From NCBI GenBank assembly GCA_017592665.1, contig JAGFNW010000031.1, positions 33,948 to 97,947 of the forward strand: DNA of 64,000 bases, read 5' to 3'. Below are positions 1-8,295 of this stretch, piece by piece (the stretch's first letter is position 1; the number at the start of each line of letters is the position of its first letter). Position numbers and translations under genes: made by a program. This DNA comes from Streptosporangiaceae bacterium NEAU-GS5. Its GTDB lineage: Bacteria; Actinomycetota; Actinomycetes; Streptosporangiales; Streptosporangiaceae. Under the pieces are notes generated by a model. That model saw nothing but the letters and a program-made list of their open reading frames with translations. It did no database searches and was not told the DNA's origin.

Positions 1-285
1 CACGGCATGACAGACGCGCTGCGTGACGCGGAACTGCTGGCCCGCGCGATCGTCGACGTGGTGGCCGGCGGTGCGGACGAGTGTGCGGCGCTCGCCGCCT
101 ACCAGCGGACGCGGGACACGCTCTCCACCACGTTCTTCGAGCTCACCGACATCGTCGCCGGACATCGCTGGGGCGACGGCGAGATCCGCGACCTGCTCCT
201 GCGGGTCAACGCCGCGATGGCCGACGAGGTGGCGACTCTCGCGGCGCTGCCTCCCCTGCCGGGGGCCGGCGCGGCGCATTCGTGA
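1..285 (+). CDS. FAD-dependent oxidoreductase, C-terminal fragment
   Basis: Only the last 94 residues lie in the window; the reading frame is open from base 1 and the ATG at base 7 is internal. The fragment opens with HGMTDALRDAELLARAI, which resembles the last FAD-contacting segment (G-x-G-M, then a helix with D-A-x-x-L-A) of class A flavin monooxygenases and related halogenase-like oxidoreductases. The tail is alanine-rich without further motifs. The substrate cannot be read from this end. The family call is moderate; the 3' end is certain. Confidence 0.7.
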   Translation, partial: HGMTDALRDAELLARAIVDVVAGGADECAALAAYQRTRDTLSTTFFELTDIVAGHRWGDGEIRDLLLRVNAAMADEVATLAALPPLPGAGAAHS

Positions 286-361
286 TCCACCGCGGAATGT
301 CGACCGCGTCGTGTCAGACTTGGTGCTGCTTCGTGTCATGCCCCCACATGAGGAGCGAATC

Positions 362-712
362 GTGCACACAAGGCATACGACGGTTGCCATCGGCGCGTTG
401 ACCCTGCTGATGACCACGGCCGCGGTTCCGGCGCTGGCGACGACATCGGCCACGAAGACCTTCTACGGCACCTACCAGCGCAGAGACCACTGCCCCTACC
501 TACAGTCACCTCGCGGTTACCACTACCTTCTGGTCGGCTACCGCATCGGAGGCAACGGCGGCCTGTACAAGCCGAGCGGCGGCTTCGTCGCCTACCCCGG
601 TTGGCGGATCAAGGCCCGCGGGTCCGTGCACACCTATTCCCACGTCACCACCCTGTGCACGACGTGGGGTGCGAACCGGCAGATCAAGGCCAAGTCCATC
701 TACGCCTACTGA
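362..712 (+). CDS. small secreted protein of unknown function
   Basis: A 116-residue protein started at GTG 362, six bases after AGGAG (351-355), which makes longer in-frame starts unlikely. It opens with a basic n-region (VHTRHTT), a hydrophobic stretch (IGALTLLMTTAAV) and an Ala-Leu-Ala cleavage region near residue 28, a Sec signal peptide. The mature part of about 90 residues is rich in Tyr, Gly and Arg and has two cysteines (DHCPYL and TTLCTTW) that could form one disulfide. No family is recognised. It stands alone between the oxidoreductase fragment and msrA. Confidence 0.7.
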   Translation: MHTRHTTVAIGALTLLMTTAAVPALATTSATKTFYGTYQRRDHCPYLQSPRGYHYLLVGYRIGGNGGLYKPSGGFVAYPGWRIKARGSVHTYSHVTTLCTTWGANRQIKAKSIYAY

Positions 713-808
713 TCTCCGCACGACAGGGAGCGGATGGAACAGCGAACGGCCTCGTCATGTTGCTACCAACGAGTGTCCAGCGACACGCCGGAAGAAGGGG
801 ATCACACG

Positions 809-1321
809 ATGTCGACAGAGAAGGCGATTCTGGCCGGGGGCTGTTTCTGGGGGGTGCAGGACCTCATCCGCAAGCGCCCTGGCGTCATATCGACGCGAGT
901 CGGCTACTCCGGCGGTGACACGCCCAACGCCACCTATCGCAACCACGGATCGCATGCCGAGGCCATCGAGATCATCTTCGACCCCGAGCAGATCACCTAC
1001 CGCGACCTGCTCGAGTTCTTCTTCCAGATCCACGACCCGACGACCAAGAACCGTCAGGGCAACGACGTGGGCACGAGCTACCGCTCGGCGATCTTCTACA
1101 CCAACGACGAGCAGCGGCGCGTGGCCGAGGACACGATCGCCGATGTCGACGCCTCGGGCCTGTGGCCCGGCAAGGTCGTCACGGAGGTCACCGAGGCCGG
1201 CCCGTTCTGGGAGGCCGAGCCTGAGCACCAGGACTATCTGGAGCACTATCCGAACGGCTACACCTGCCACTTCGTCCGGCCTGACTGGAAGCTCCCGCGG
1301 AGGCAGCAGGCAGCGCATTGA
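809..1321 (+). CDS. msrA: peptide-methionine (S)-S-oxide reductase MsrA
   Basis: A cytosolic repair enzyme that reduces the S epimer of methionine sulfoxide in proteins, using thioredoxin. At 170 residues it has the normal length. The catalytic motif GCFWG sits at residues 11-15 (nucleophile Cys12), followed by the family signature RVGYSGG. A second cysteine in GYTCHF near the C-terminus is a candidate recycling residue. ATG 809 is chosen because a purine-rich site (GAAGAAGGGG) ends eight bases upstream. Monocistronic by spacing. Confidence 0.95.
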   Translation: MSTEKAILAGGCFWGVQDLIRKRPGVISTRVGYSGGDTPNATYRNHGSHAEAIEIIFDPEQITYRDLLEFFFQIHDPTTKNRQGNDVGTSYRSAIFYTNDEQRRVAEDTIADVDASGLWPGKVVTEVTEAGPFWEAEPEHQDYLEHYPNGYTCHFVRPDWKLPRRQQAAH

Positions 1322-1450
1322 GCTAGTGCTCGGTTGCGAGAAAGCCGAAGAGGTCGGGCACACCGGCGTCCACCCGAGGCCGGCCAGTGCCGGCGCGTGG
1401 GCGCCGGTGCCCGGCCTTGTTCGCTGAAGGCTCGTGCGGACCACCACGAA

Positions 1451-1480
1451 ATGGCACGTGATGGCACGCGATGGCACGTC
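1451..1480 (+). repeat. three tandem 10-bp repeats ahead of an oxidoreductase
   Basis: ATGGCACGTG, ATGGCACGCG and ATGGCACGTC follow each other directly. Each carries an ATG; the third ATG is in frame with the downstream oxidoreductase but has no ribosome site. Confidence 0.7.
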
Positions 1481-1488
1481 CCTCAGGT

Positions 1489-2892
1489 ATGACCTCAACC
1501 GAATCTTCTTCCGTTGCGAACCACGCCGTCGTCATCGGAGGCAGCATCGCGGGCCTGCTCGCGGCCCGCGTGCTCAGCGAGACGTTTCCGCACGTCACGA
1601 TCCTTGATCGGGACGAGTTACCGACCCGGCCAGAGCACCGCAAGGGCGTGCCACACGGCCGCCACACCCATGGCCTGCTGGCCATGGGCTACCAGATCTT
1701 CGAGGACCTGCTGCCCGGCATCGGCGCGGATCTGATCGCCGACGGCGCCGTGCCCGCCGACCTGCAGAACGACGTCATCTGGTACAACGAGGGCCACCTG
1801 CTGCGCCGGACCACCTCCGACGTGGGCGGGCTGCTGGCGAGCCGGCCCCTCATCGAGGCCGCCATCCGGAGCCGGGTGGCCGCGCTACCCGGGGTGGAGA
1901 TCCGCACGGGCGTCCAGGTGACGGGCCTCACCGCCGAAAGGGGCCACATCACGGGAGTGCGGCTGGCCGGGGCGGAGACGCTCCCGGCCCGGCTTGTCGT
2001 CGACTGCACCGGTCGCGGCAACCGCGGCCCTGCCTGGCTGGCCGAGCTGGGCTATGCCGCCCCGCCGGAGGACGTGGTGAAGGCCGGGCTCATCTACAGC
2101 ACGCGCGAGTATGAGCGGGTTCCCGGCGCGCAGGACTTCCTGGGCGTCATCGTCGGCCACCGTCCCGGCAACCCGTACGGTGCGGGGTGCCTGGCGAGGG
2201 AGGGTGGCCGGTGGCTGGTCACGCTGGTCGGGCTGGACGATGATCCGCCGCCGATCGAGCCGGGCGCCTTCGAGGCGTACGCGGCGCGGCTGGACGGGCA
2301 CGAGCTGCACCGCATGATCAACGAGGCCGAGCCGGTCACCGATCCCATCCGGTTCCGGATCGGGCCGAGCGTGCGCCGCCGCTACGAGCGCTGCGCGCGG
2401 CTGCCCGAGGGCTTCATCGCGCTCGGCGATTCGCTGTGCTGCTTCAATCCCGCCTACGGCCAGGGCATGACGACCGCGGCGATGTCGGCGCGCTGGCTCG
2501 CCACCTGCCTGAAGGCGGGCTCTGTCTCCGAAGGCAGCGACCTGACCAGGCGCTACTTCAAGGGCGTGGCCCGGGTCGTCGACGTGGCGTGGAACATCAC
2601 GGTCGGCAACGACCTGCGCTTCCCGCAGGTGGAGGGGCCGCGGACGGCCAAGGTGAAGGTCCTGAACCGCTACCTGTCGCGGCTCCACCGGGTGGCGGCC
2701 GAGGACACGGCGGTCGGCGCCGCCTTCCTCACCGTCGCCAACTTCCTGGCCGGCCCCGAGCGCCTCGTCTCGCCCGGCGTCATGTGGCGCGTACTGCGTG
2801 GCACGGACGGCCGCCGGACGCGCGCGTCGGGCGCGCGTCAGGCGGCGCCCGTCCAGCACGCCGCCCAGGTCGACGACAGGCAGCGGGCGTGA
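1489..2892 (+). CDS. FAD-dependent monooxygenase/epoxidase-like oxidoreductase
   Basis: A protein of about 467 residues with an N-terminal Rossmann dinucleotide fold: VVIGGSIAGLLAARVL is the GxGxxG-like FAD pyrophosphate loop and ILDRDELP ends the second strand. The C-terminal FAD motif is present as GDSLCCFNPAYGQGM. The combination with GVPHGRHTHGLL matches the 2-polyprenyl-6-methoxyphenol hydroxylase-like group that includes polyether epoxidases such as LasC. That is a family resemblance, not evidence of a polyether pathway; no biosynthetic partner lies nearby. The start is uncertain: ATG 1489 gives the usual short N-terminus, an in-frame ATG 1471 adds six residues, and neither has a strong ribosome site. 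Confidence 0.85.
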   Translation: MTSTESSSVANHAVVIGGSIAGLLAARVLSETFPHVTILDRDELPTRPEHRKGVPHGRHTHGLLAMGYQIFEDLLPGIGADLIADGAVPADLQNDVIWYNEGHLLRRTTSDVGGLLASRPLIEAAIRSRVAALPGVEIRTGVQVTGLTAERGHITGVRLAGAETLPARLVVDCTGRGNRGPAWLAELGYAAPPEDVVKAGLIYSTREYERVPGAQDFLGVIVGHRPGNPYGAGCLAREGGRWLVTLVGLDDDPPPIEPGAFEAYAARLDGHELHRMINEAEPVTDPIRFRIGPSVRRRYERCARLPEGFIALGDSLCCFNPAYGQGMTTAAMSARWLATCLKAGSVSEGSDLTRRYFKGVARVVDVAWNITVGNDLRFPQVEGPRTAKVKVLNRYLSRLHRVAAEDTAVGAAFLTVANFLAGPERLVSPGVMWRVLRGTDGRRTRASGARQAAPVQHAAQVDDRQRA

Positions 2893-2928
2893 CGCCGAAC
2901 CCGGAAGCGCCCCTTTGAACGCGACGTG

Positions 2929-2962
2929 CCTGTGGGGTGCCCGACTTCGGGCACCCCACAGG
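2929..2962. terminator. bidirectional hairpin terminator between convergent genes
   Basis: A perfect inverted repeat: CCTGTGGGGTGCCCGA at 2929-2944 and its complement at 2947-2962, folding with an ACTT loop. It lies between the ends of the plus-strand oxidoreductase and the minus-strand GH43-like gene. There is no T tract, as is usual in high-GC actinobacteria. Confidence 0.85.
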
Positions 2963-2970
2963 GCCATGGG

Positions 2971-4614
2971 TCACAGGTGCAGGACGATGTAATGCTCGGC
3001 GTTGGCCGCGGTCGTGTTGGGCACGAGCGCCGAGTTGCTGGGCGATGTCACGCCCTTGCCGCTCTGGTTGGAGATGAGGCTCACCGTACTGTCGGTGTTG
3101 AACCGCAGGCTGAAGCTCTCCCAGGGCCCGGCCGCCGTGCGGTTGGCCACGAGGTTGGCCGTGCCGGCGTTCTCCGCGCTGACGAACAGGCCGTTGACGT
3201 TGGCGGTGATGTTGACGTTCTGGGTGGTCGTGGTGGTGTTGGGGTTGAGTTGCGCGTGGTTGAGGGTGAAAACGCCGAACTTCTCCCACGGCCCGACCGA
3301 GGCCCGGGTCGCCGTCAGCACCTTGTTGTTGTTCTGATCCGCGGAGACGACCGTGGTGTTCGGCACGCTCTTACGGAAGGCCCAGGTGTTGGCGTCGGCG
3401 CCGGCCATGCAGTCCTGGAAGCCGGTCGTGGTACGGGTCGCCATGGCGAACGTGCCGCCGCCGTACCAGAGGCACTCGGCGTGGATCTTGCGCATCGGGT
3501 TGCCGTTGACGGGCGTTCCGTCGTGGTAGTACAGCGCGATCCGCTTCTTGCCGGTCGAGGTCGTGACCTCGGCCAGGTAGGCCTGGTTGGTCCACTCGGT
3601 CGAGCTGCCGCACATCAGGATCCGCTGATAGGTGTACGGACCCCGGAGGTTGGGCGCGGTGGCGTACGCGATGACCGAGAGGTTGCCGCCGGGCTGGCCG
3701 AAGACCTGGCATTCGGGCGGGTTGCCGCTCGGCTTCATCGGGATCAGCATGATGAACGGCCCGGGGAGGCCGGTCAGGTCGGGCGCGAGGTCGGCGGTCT
3801 TGAACACCGACGGGCCCTCCATGTACGGGTAGTCCGCGGCGTAGGGGAACGCCGTGTTGGCACGGTGGCAGCTGCCGTAGAAAGACGGGATGCCGTCGAT
3901 CTGGACGGCGAAGGTGTCGCGGCCCGAGATGCTGAATCCGTCGTCCGCCAGCGGCGCGGACATGAACTCGCCGCACGACTGCAGGTCGCCGTTGACCCAG
4001 AACATGGCCTTGGACGCGCCGTCGGCGGCCACTTCGGGATCGCTCGCGTACTGCGCGGCCCCTTCGGCGAAGGTGACCACGTGCTGGGTGGTGAACGGGC
4101 CGAAGGGACTGTTCGACGTGGACATCATGATCCGCGAGGAGACGTGTGAGCCGGCCTCGCTGTTGTCGGCGATGTCGGGCTCGTACAGCCGCCACGTGCC
4201 GTTCGGGCCGGGGACGAGGTCCGGCGCCCAGAGGTGGTTGGTGCCGGCGGGCACGAAGCCGTTCGGCTGACTGGTGAAGAGCTTCTCCTCTTCGAAGATC
4301 GACCTGTTGGTGTGCGGGGCCACCACCCGGCCCTCGTCCACCCAGTTCAAACCGTCCGTGGAGAAGTATCCCTTGGTGATGTTCATGGGGTACGGCACGG
4401 CGGGCGTGGAGCCGGAGCCGATGTCCTGCGAGGTGACCATGCAGAACCCGCTCTGGCCGTTGAACGTGCACTTGGTGACCATCGGGTCCGAGCCGTTCTC
4501 GGTGATGCCCGGCAGCCCGCCACCGATGTCGGCGACGGCGGGTGGCGCCTGTAAAGCGGCCGTGACGATCAGGATGGCGGCGGTGCCGAGCCTGATCGAA
4601 GTGCGTTTCCTCAT
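2971..4614 (-). CDS. secreted GH43-like glycoside hydrolase with fascin-like trefoil repeats
   Basis: A 547-residue exported protein. ATG 4614 is preceded by AGGAG at good spacing and gives MRKRTS plus a hydrophobic segment ending ..PPAVA, a signal peptide. The N-terminal 350 residues read as a five-bladed propeller of GH43 type: SDPMV (candidate base Asp), WAPDL, SDPEVAADG (candidate pKa-modulating Asp) and MEGPSVF (candidate acid Glu) come in the family order. The C-terminal part holds two related segments with VSADQNN..ASVGPWEKF and VSAENAG..TAAGPWESF, typical of fascin/actin-crosslinking-like beta-trefoils that bind carbohydrate in bacterial hydrolases. The substrate (arabinan, xylan or galactan) is not determined. 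Confidence 0.8.
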   Translation of the reverse strand: MRKRTSIRLGTAAILIVTAALQAPPAVADIGGGLPGITENGSDPMVTKCTFNGQSGFCMVTSQDIGSGSTPAVPYPMNITKGYFSTDGLNWVDEGRVVAPHTNRSIFEEEKLFTSQPNGFVPAGTNHLWAPDLVPGPNGTWRLYEPDIADNSEAGSHVSSRIMMSTSNSPFGPFTTQHVVTFAEGAAQYASDPEVAADGASKAMFWVNGDLQSCGEFMSAPLADDGFSISGRDTFAVQIDGIPSFYGSCHRANTAFPYAADYPYMEGPSVFKTADLAPDLTGLPGPFIMLIPMKPSGNPPECQVFGQPGGNLSVIAYATAPNLRGPYTYQRILMCGSSTEWTNQAYLAEVTTSTGKKRIALYYHDGTPVNGNPMRKIHAECLWYGGGTFAMATRTTTGFQDCMAGADANTWAFRKSVPNTTVVSADQNNNKVLTATRASVGPWEKFGVFTLNHAQLNPNTTTTTQNVNITANVNGLFVSAENAGTANLVANRTAAGPWESFSLRFNTDSTVSLISNQSGKGVTSPSNSALVPNTTAANAEHYIVLHL

Positions 4615-4971
4615 CTGTTGACTCCTGTCAACGGGCCTTGAGGCCGGCATCAGAGCCGGGAAACGCGCGTGGGGCGCAGCCGATGCCGGATGGGGGTGTG
4701 TGGACTGGGCGGCCCGGCCCAGCCTTGAGATGGCGCTGGCTGCCGGCGAAGACCGCCACGCGAACGGCGGGCCAGAGGCCCCTCGCGTGCTCGTGTGACG
4801 CCGGCCGATCAGACGGATCGCGCGCGCACCGGCCGACCAGCCCGGCGGGCACGCCCCCCGGCGCGCTCACACATCTGAATGTTTTCAGAGACAACATATC
4901 CGAGGTCCGCACGGGCGGCAATGCGTCAATTTGTTGTCTGGGGTAACAATGCACTCACCGGCTCTCCCCCG
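4615..4971. other. gene-free upstream region of the GH43-like gene
   Basis: About 360 bases between two minus-strand genes. No convincing ORF is seen. It becomes AT-rich at 4870-4960, where CTGAATGTTTTCAG (4875-4888) forms a short inverted repeat (CTGAA/TTCAG) and TTGTTGTC-like words occur at 4890-4940. These are plausible promoter or operator elements for the minus-strand hydrolase, but I cannot assign a regulator. Confidence 0.35.
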
Positions 4972-5754
4972 TCAGGCGCCGGCGCCGCCGTCCACCGGCA
5001 CGATGGCGCCGGTCACCATCGAGGCCCGGTCGCTGAGCAGCCACGCGGCCACCTCGGCGACCTCGCGAGGCTCGGCCATCCGGCCGAGCGGGATGCGCGC
5101 GATGATGCGTTCGACGATGCCCGGGGACGCCGTCTCCCACATGTCGATCATTGCCGTCGCGGTGCCGCCGGGGGTGATGCCGTTCACCCGGATCCCTTGT
5201 GGCCCCCAGGTCACGGCGGCGGACTCGGTGATGCTGTTGAGCGCGCGCTTCATCGCGGCGTACGCGGGGAGTTCGGGGTTCGCGCGGCGGCTGCCGATGC
5301 TCGAGGTGTTGACGATCGCCCCGCCGCCGCCCCGGCGCATGAGCGCGGCCTCGGCCGTCATCGCGGTCCAGTGCGCCCGGAAGTTCACCGCGAACTGCTC
5401 CTCGACATCCTCGTCGCTCGTCGCGTCGAGCGGGCCGGGCCGCTGGATCGCCGCGCCGTTGTTGAACGCGCCGTCGAGCCGGCCGTGCAGCTCCTCGACG
5501 CGGCCGACCGCCGCGTGGATGCTCGCACGATCCGCGAGATCCACCGTCACGAAATCCGCGACGCCGCCGCCGTCGCGGATCTCGGTGACGATCTGGTCGA
5601 GGGCCTTGCCGCTGCGCGCGGCGAGCACGACGGCGGCGCCCTCGGAGGCGAACAGCCGGGCCGCGGCGGCCCCGATGCCGCGGCTGGCGCCGGTGACGAA
5701 CACGACCTTGCCGGTGAGCAGGCCGATGGGTGCGCTGTCGGTGGATTGGGTCAT
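4972..5754 (-). CDS. SDR family NAD(P)-dependent oxidoreductase
   Basis: A 260-residue classical short-chain dehydrogenase. The cofactor loop TGASRGIG is near residue 20, NNGA near residue 95, the catalytic Ser in NTSSIG, and the YAAMK active-site Tyr-xxx-Lys near residue 165; PGGTATAM and a C-terminal VDGGAGA are also family features. ATG 5754 is chosen because the frame upstream loses homology; the ribosome site is weak. It is divergent from the XRE regulator at 5840 with 85 bases between starts, so it is the likely target of that regulator. The substrate is unknown. Confidence 0.9.
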   Translation of the reverse strand: MTQSTDSAPIGLLTGKVVFVTGASRGIGAAAARLFASEGAAVVLAARSGKALDQIVTEIRDGGGVADFVTVDLADRASIHAAVGRVEELHGRLDGAFNNGAAIQRPGPLDATSDEDVEEQFAVNFRAHWTAMTAEAALMRRGGGGAIVNTSSIGSRRANPELPAYAAMKRALNSITESAAVTWGPQGIRVNGITPGGTATAMIDMWETASPGIVERIIARIPLGRMAEPREVAEVAAWLLSDRASMVTGAIVPVDGGAGA

Positions 5755-5839
5755 GACCACAGTGTCAGCCGGTCTCCGGACCTGATGCAGGCACAGGCCG
5801 TACCAGGCTCCGCCGCCGCCCGGCGTGCAGACTTGGGGT

Positions 5840-6691
5840 ATGGACAGACAGGAACTGGGGGCGTTCCTTCGCAGCCGTCGCGAGCGGCTCCGGCCGGAGG
5901 ACGTCGGCCTCCCCTCGGGCTCGCGACGCCGGACGCCGGGTCTTCGCCGCGAAGAGGTGGCCGTCCTCGCGCACATCTCCACGGAGTACTACGTCCGGCT
6001 CGAGCAGGGCCGGGCGCCGCGGCCGTCGGGCGAGGTCCTCGCCGGGATCGCGGGCGCGCTGCGCCTCACGGACGCCGAGTCCGATCACCTTCACATTCTC
6101 GCGGGCACCGCGCCGACCCGTAGCGGAACGCACCGGCGCGACGTCCGCCCGAGCATCCTCGCGCTCCTCGAGCGGCTGCCGCAGACGGCCGCTTTCGTGA
6201 CGTCCGCCGTGTTCGAGGTGCTCGCCTGGAACGACCTCGCGGCCGCGCTCATGGAGGACTTCGCCCAACTCGAGCCGCAGGACCGCAATCTCGCGCGCCG
6301 GGCGTTCCTCGGGTCGGTGCGCGCCGACCCGCCCCTCTACGGGGTCTCCGACGCCGCGGAGTTCCGGCACCACGTCGTCATGGATCTGCGATCCGCCCTC
6401 GCCCGCTATCCCGCCGACCCCGCGGTGATCAACCTGGTCGGCGAGCTCCGCGACGCCAGCTCCGACTTCGCCCGGCTCTGGGAGCGGCACGACGTCCAGG
6501 CCGCGCCGACGCTGACCAAAACCTTCCACCACCCGGTCGTCGGGAAGATCACCGTCGACTGCGACTCGCTCACGCTTACGGACCGCGACCAGCGCCTGGT
6601 GCTCTACAGCGCGCCGCCGGGATCTCCCGGCGCCGAGGCGCTGGCCCTGCTGAACGTCCTCGGGACCGAGCACGTCAACGCGCACAGGTGA
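5840..6691 (+). CDS. XRE-family transcriptional regulator with MmyB-like ligand domain
   Basis: A 283-residue DNA-binding protein. An N-terminal helix-turn-helix of lambda-repressor type spans about residues 10-75 (TPGLRREEVAVLA, ISTEYYVRLEQG) and the rest matches the PAS-like MmyB ligand domain (FEVLAWNDLAAAL, then GSVRADPPLYG). Known members bind fatty-acid-like ligands and usually repress a neighbouring oxidoreductase, which fits the divergent SDR gene. ATG 5840 has no usable Shine-Dalgarno; a CAGACT hexamer eight bases upstream could be a -10 element of a leaderless transcript. That last point is inference. Confidence 0.88.
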   Translation: MDRQELGAFLRSRRERLRPEDVGLPSGSRRRTPGLRREEVAVLAHISTEYYVRLEQGRAPRPSGEVLAGIAGALRLTDAESDHLHILAGTAPTRSGTHRRDVRPSILALLERLPQTAAFVTSAVFEVLAWNDLAAALMEDFAQLEPQDRNLARRAFLGSVRADPPLYGVSDAAEFRHHVVMDLRSALARYPADPAVINLVGELRDASSDFARLWERHDVQAAPTLTKTFHHPVVGKITVDCDSLTLTDRDQRLVLYSAPPGSPGAEALALLNVLGTEHVNAHR

Positions 6692-6749
6692 TCATCGTCA
6701 TGGCATCGTTTGACGTGTCCGATCGTGTCCGTCATGGGAAAGGGAGCCG

Positions 6750-7082
6750 ATGATCTTCATCACCGCGAAGTTCCGAGTTCTGCCGGAGCACGCCGACCAG
6801 TGGCCCGAGATCACGGCCGCGTTCACCGCGGCGACGCGCGCCGAGCCGGGTTGCCTGTGGTTCGAGTGGTCCCGCAATGTGGCCGACCCGGCCGAGTACG
6901 TCCTGGTGGAGGCGTTTCGCGATGACGACGCGGGCGGCGCCCACGTCCAGTCCGAGCACTTCCGCGAGGCGCAGCGCACGCTGCCCGCCCACCTCGCCGA
7001 GACACCCCGGATCATCAACGTCACGATCCCGCAGGACGACTGGTCCCGTCTCGGTGAAATGGCCGTGCCCGGCCGAGACTGA
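6750..7082 (+). CDS. antibiotic biosynthesis monooxygenase (ABM) domain protein
   Basis: A 110-residue protein of the dimeric alpha/beta-barrel fold: IFITAKFRVLPEHADQW, then EPGCLWFEWSRN, HVQSEHF and a final strand. Such proteins act as cofactor-free quinol monooxygenases or as unknown small enzymes. ATG 6750 follows AAGGGAG at seven bases. It sits 58 bases after the XRE gene on the same strand and could share its transcript. The substrate is not predictable. Confidence 0.85.
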   Translation: MIFITAKFRVLPEHADQWPEITAAFTAATRAEPGCLWFEWSRNVADPAEYVLVEAFRDDDAGGAHVQSEHFREAQRTLPAHLAETPRIINVTIPQDDWSRLGEMAVPGRD

Positions 7083-7099
7083 GACCTGCCCCCCGTACG

Positions 7100-8116
7100 T
7101 CAGCGGCGGCGCAGCCGCTTGTCGGTGATGGGCGGAGTGGGGTCGATGTAGAAGTCGTCTGGGTTGACGTCGACGCCGGGCGGGACGATGGCGTCGACGC
7201 GATCCAGGATGTCGTCGCCGAGTTCCACCTCGGCGCCGGCCAGGAGATCGGCGAGTTGCTCGGGCCGCCGGGGGCCGATCAGCACGGCGCTGACCGCGGG
7301 GTGGGCGCGGACGAAGGCGATGGCGAGGTGGGGGACCGGCAGGCCGGCCTCGGCGGCCAGGTCCGTGAGCTTCCGCACGGCGTCGGCCTTGGCCCGTACG
7401 CCGGGTTGGGACAGATCGAACATCTTCCTGCCGAGCCCGGCGTTACGGTGCCCTGACGTGGGGTCGGTGCGGCCGGACAGCCAGCCCGAGTTGAGCGGGC
7501 CGAAGGTGAGCACGCCCATGCCATACCGCTGGGCCGTGGGGAACACGCGGCTCTCCACGCCGCGAGTGAGGATGGAGTACGGCGACTGCTCGGTCCGGAA
7601 GCGGTGGTGGCCGCGGCGCTGCGCCGTCCACTGGGCCTCCACGGCCTCCTCGGGGGCGAAGAACGAGCCGCCGATGGCGCGGATCTTCCCGGCCCGAATC
7701 AGGTCAGACAGAGCGCCGAGGGTTTCGTCGATGTCGGTGTCCGGGTCAGGGCGGTGCATCTGATAGAGGTCGATGTGGCCGGTGTCCAGGCGGCGCAGGC
7801 TGTCGTCGACCGCGCGACGGATCCAGCGGGCCGAGCCGCCACGCTGGTTGGGGTCCTCCCCCATCGACAGCCCGAATTTGGTGGCCAGCACCACCTCGTC
7901 GCGGCGGCCCTTGAGCGCCTTGCCCACGATCACCTCCGACTCCCCGCCGGAGTAGACGTCAGCGGTGTCGACGAGGTTGATGCCGGCGTCGAGCGCGGTA
8001 TGGATCATGCGGATGCTCTCGTCGTGGTCGGCATTTCCCATCGCGCCGAACATCATCGCGCCGAGCGCGTACTCGCTCACCGATATGCCGGTGCCACCGA
8101 GAATCCTGTGCTTCAT
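7100..8116 (-). CDS. aldo/keto reductase
   Basis: A 338-residue NADPH-dependent TIM-barrel oxidoreductase. The catalytic tetrad is visible: Asp and Tyr in DTADVYSGGESE, Lys in LATKFG and His in YQMHRPDPDTD. The C-terminal part carries the IGPRRPEQL cofactor-binding segment. It belongs to the yeast-aryl-alcohol-dehydrogenase-like actinobacterial group. An AGGGGGCG site lies about eight bases before ATG 8116. Convergent with the ABM gene, with 17 bases between stops. The physiological substrate is unknown. Confidence 0.92.
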   Translation of the reverse strand: MKHRILGGTGISVSEYALGAMMFGAMGNADHDESIRMIHTALDAGINLVDTADVYSGGESEVIVGKALKGRRDEVVLATKFGLSMGEDPNQRGGSARWIRRAVDDSLRRLDTGHIDLYQMHRPDPDTDIDETLGALSDLIRAGKIRAIGGSFFAPEEAVEAQWTAQRRGHHRFRTEQSPYSILTRGVESRVFPTAQRYGMGVLTFGPLNSGWLSGRTDPTSGHRNAGLGRKMFDLSQPGVRAKADAVRKLTDLAAEAGLPVPHLAIAFVRAHPAVSAVLIGPRRPEQLADLLAGAEVELGDDILDRVDAIVPPGVDVNPDDFYIDPTPPITDKRLRRR

Positions 8117-8243
8117 CGCGGACTGCGCCCCCTGTGCGTTGTGTCCTGGTGCTTGCGCTTATCAGCCAAGCATGCCGGGGTCGGCCGCGTTCACGCTGGT
8201 AGAACGGGTCAGGGGCGCGAAGATCACTGCGCCGCGGGTGCGG

Positions 8244-8295
8244 GTGAGACGAGGAGCGCCGGGACGAAACGGCGCTCCCCGTCCCCTGGTCTCAC
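8244..8295 (-). terminator. hairpin between exported protein gene and aldo/keto reductase
   Basis: GGAGCGCCG (8253-8261) pairs with CGGCGCTCC (8270-8278) around an eight-base loop, and an outer GTGAGAC/GTCTCAC pair at 8244/8289 extends the structure over the stop codon of the minus-strand gene ending at 8292. A rho-independent-type terminator without a T tract is the natural reading. Confidence 0.7.
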
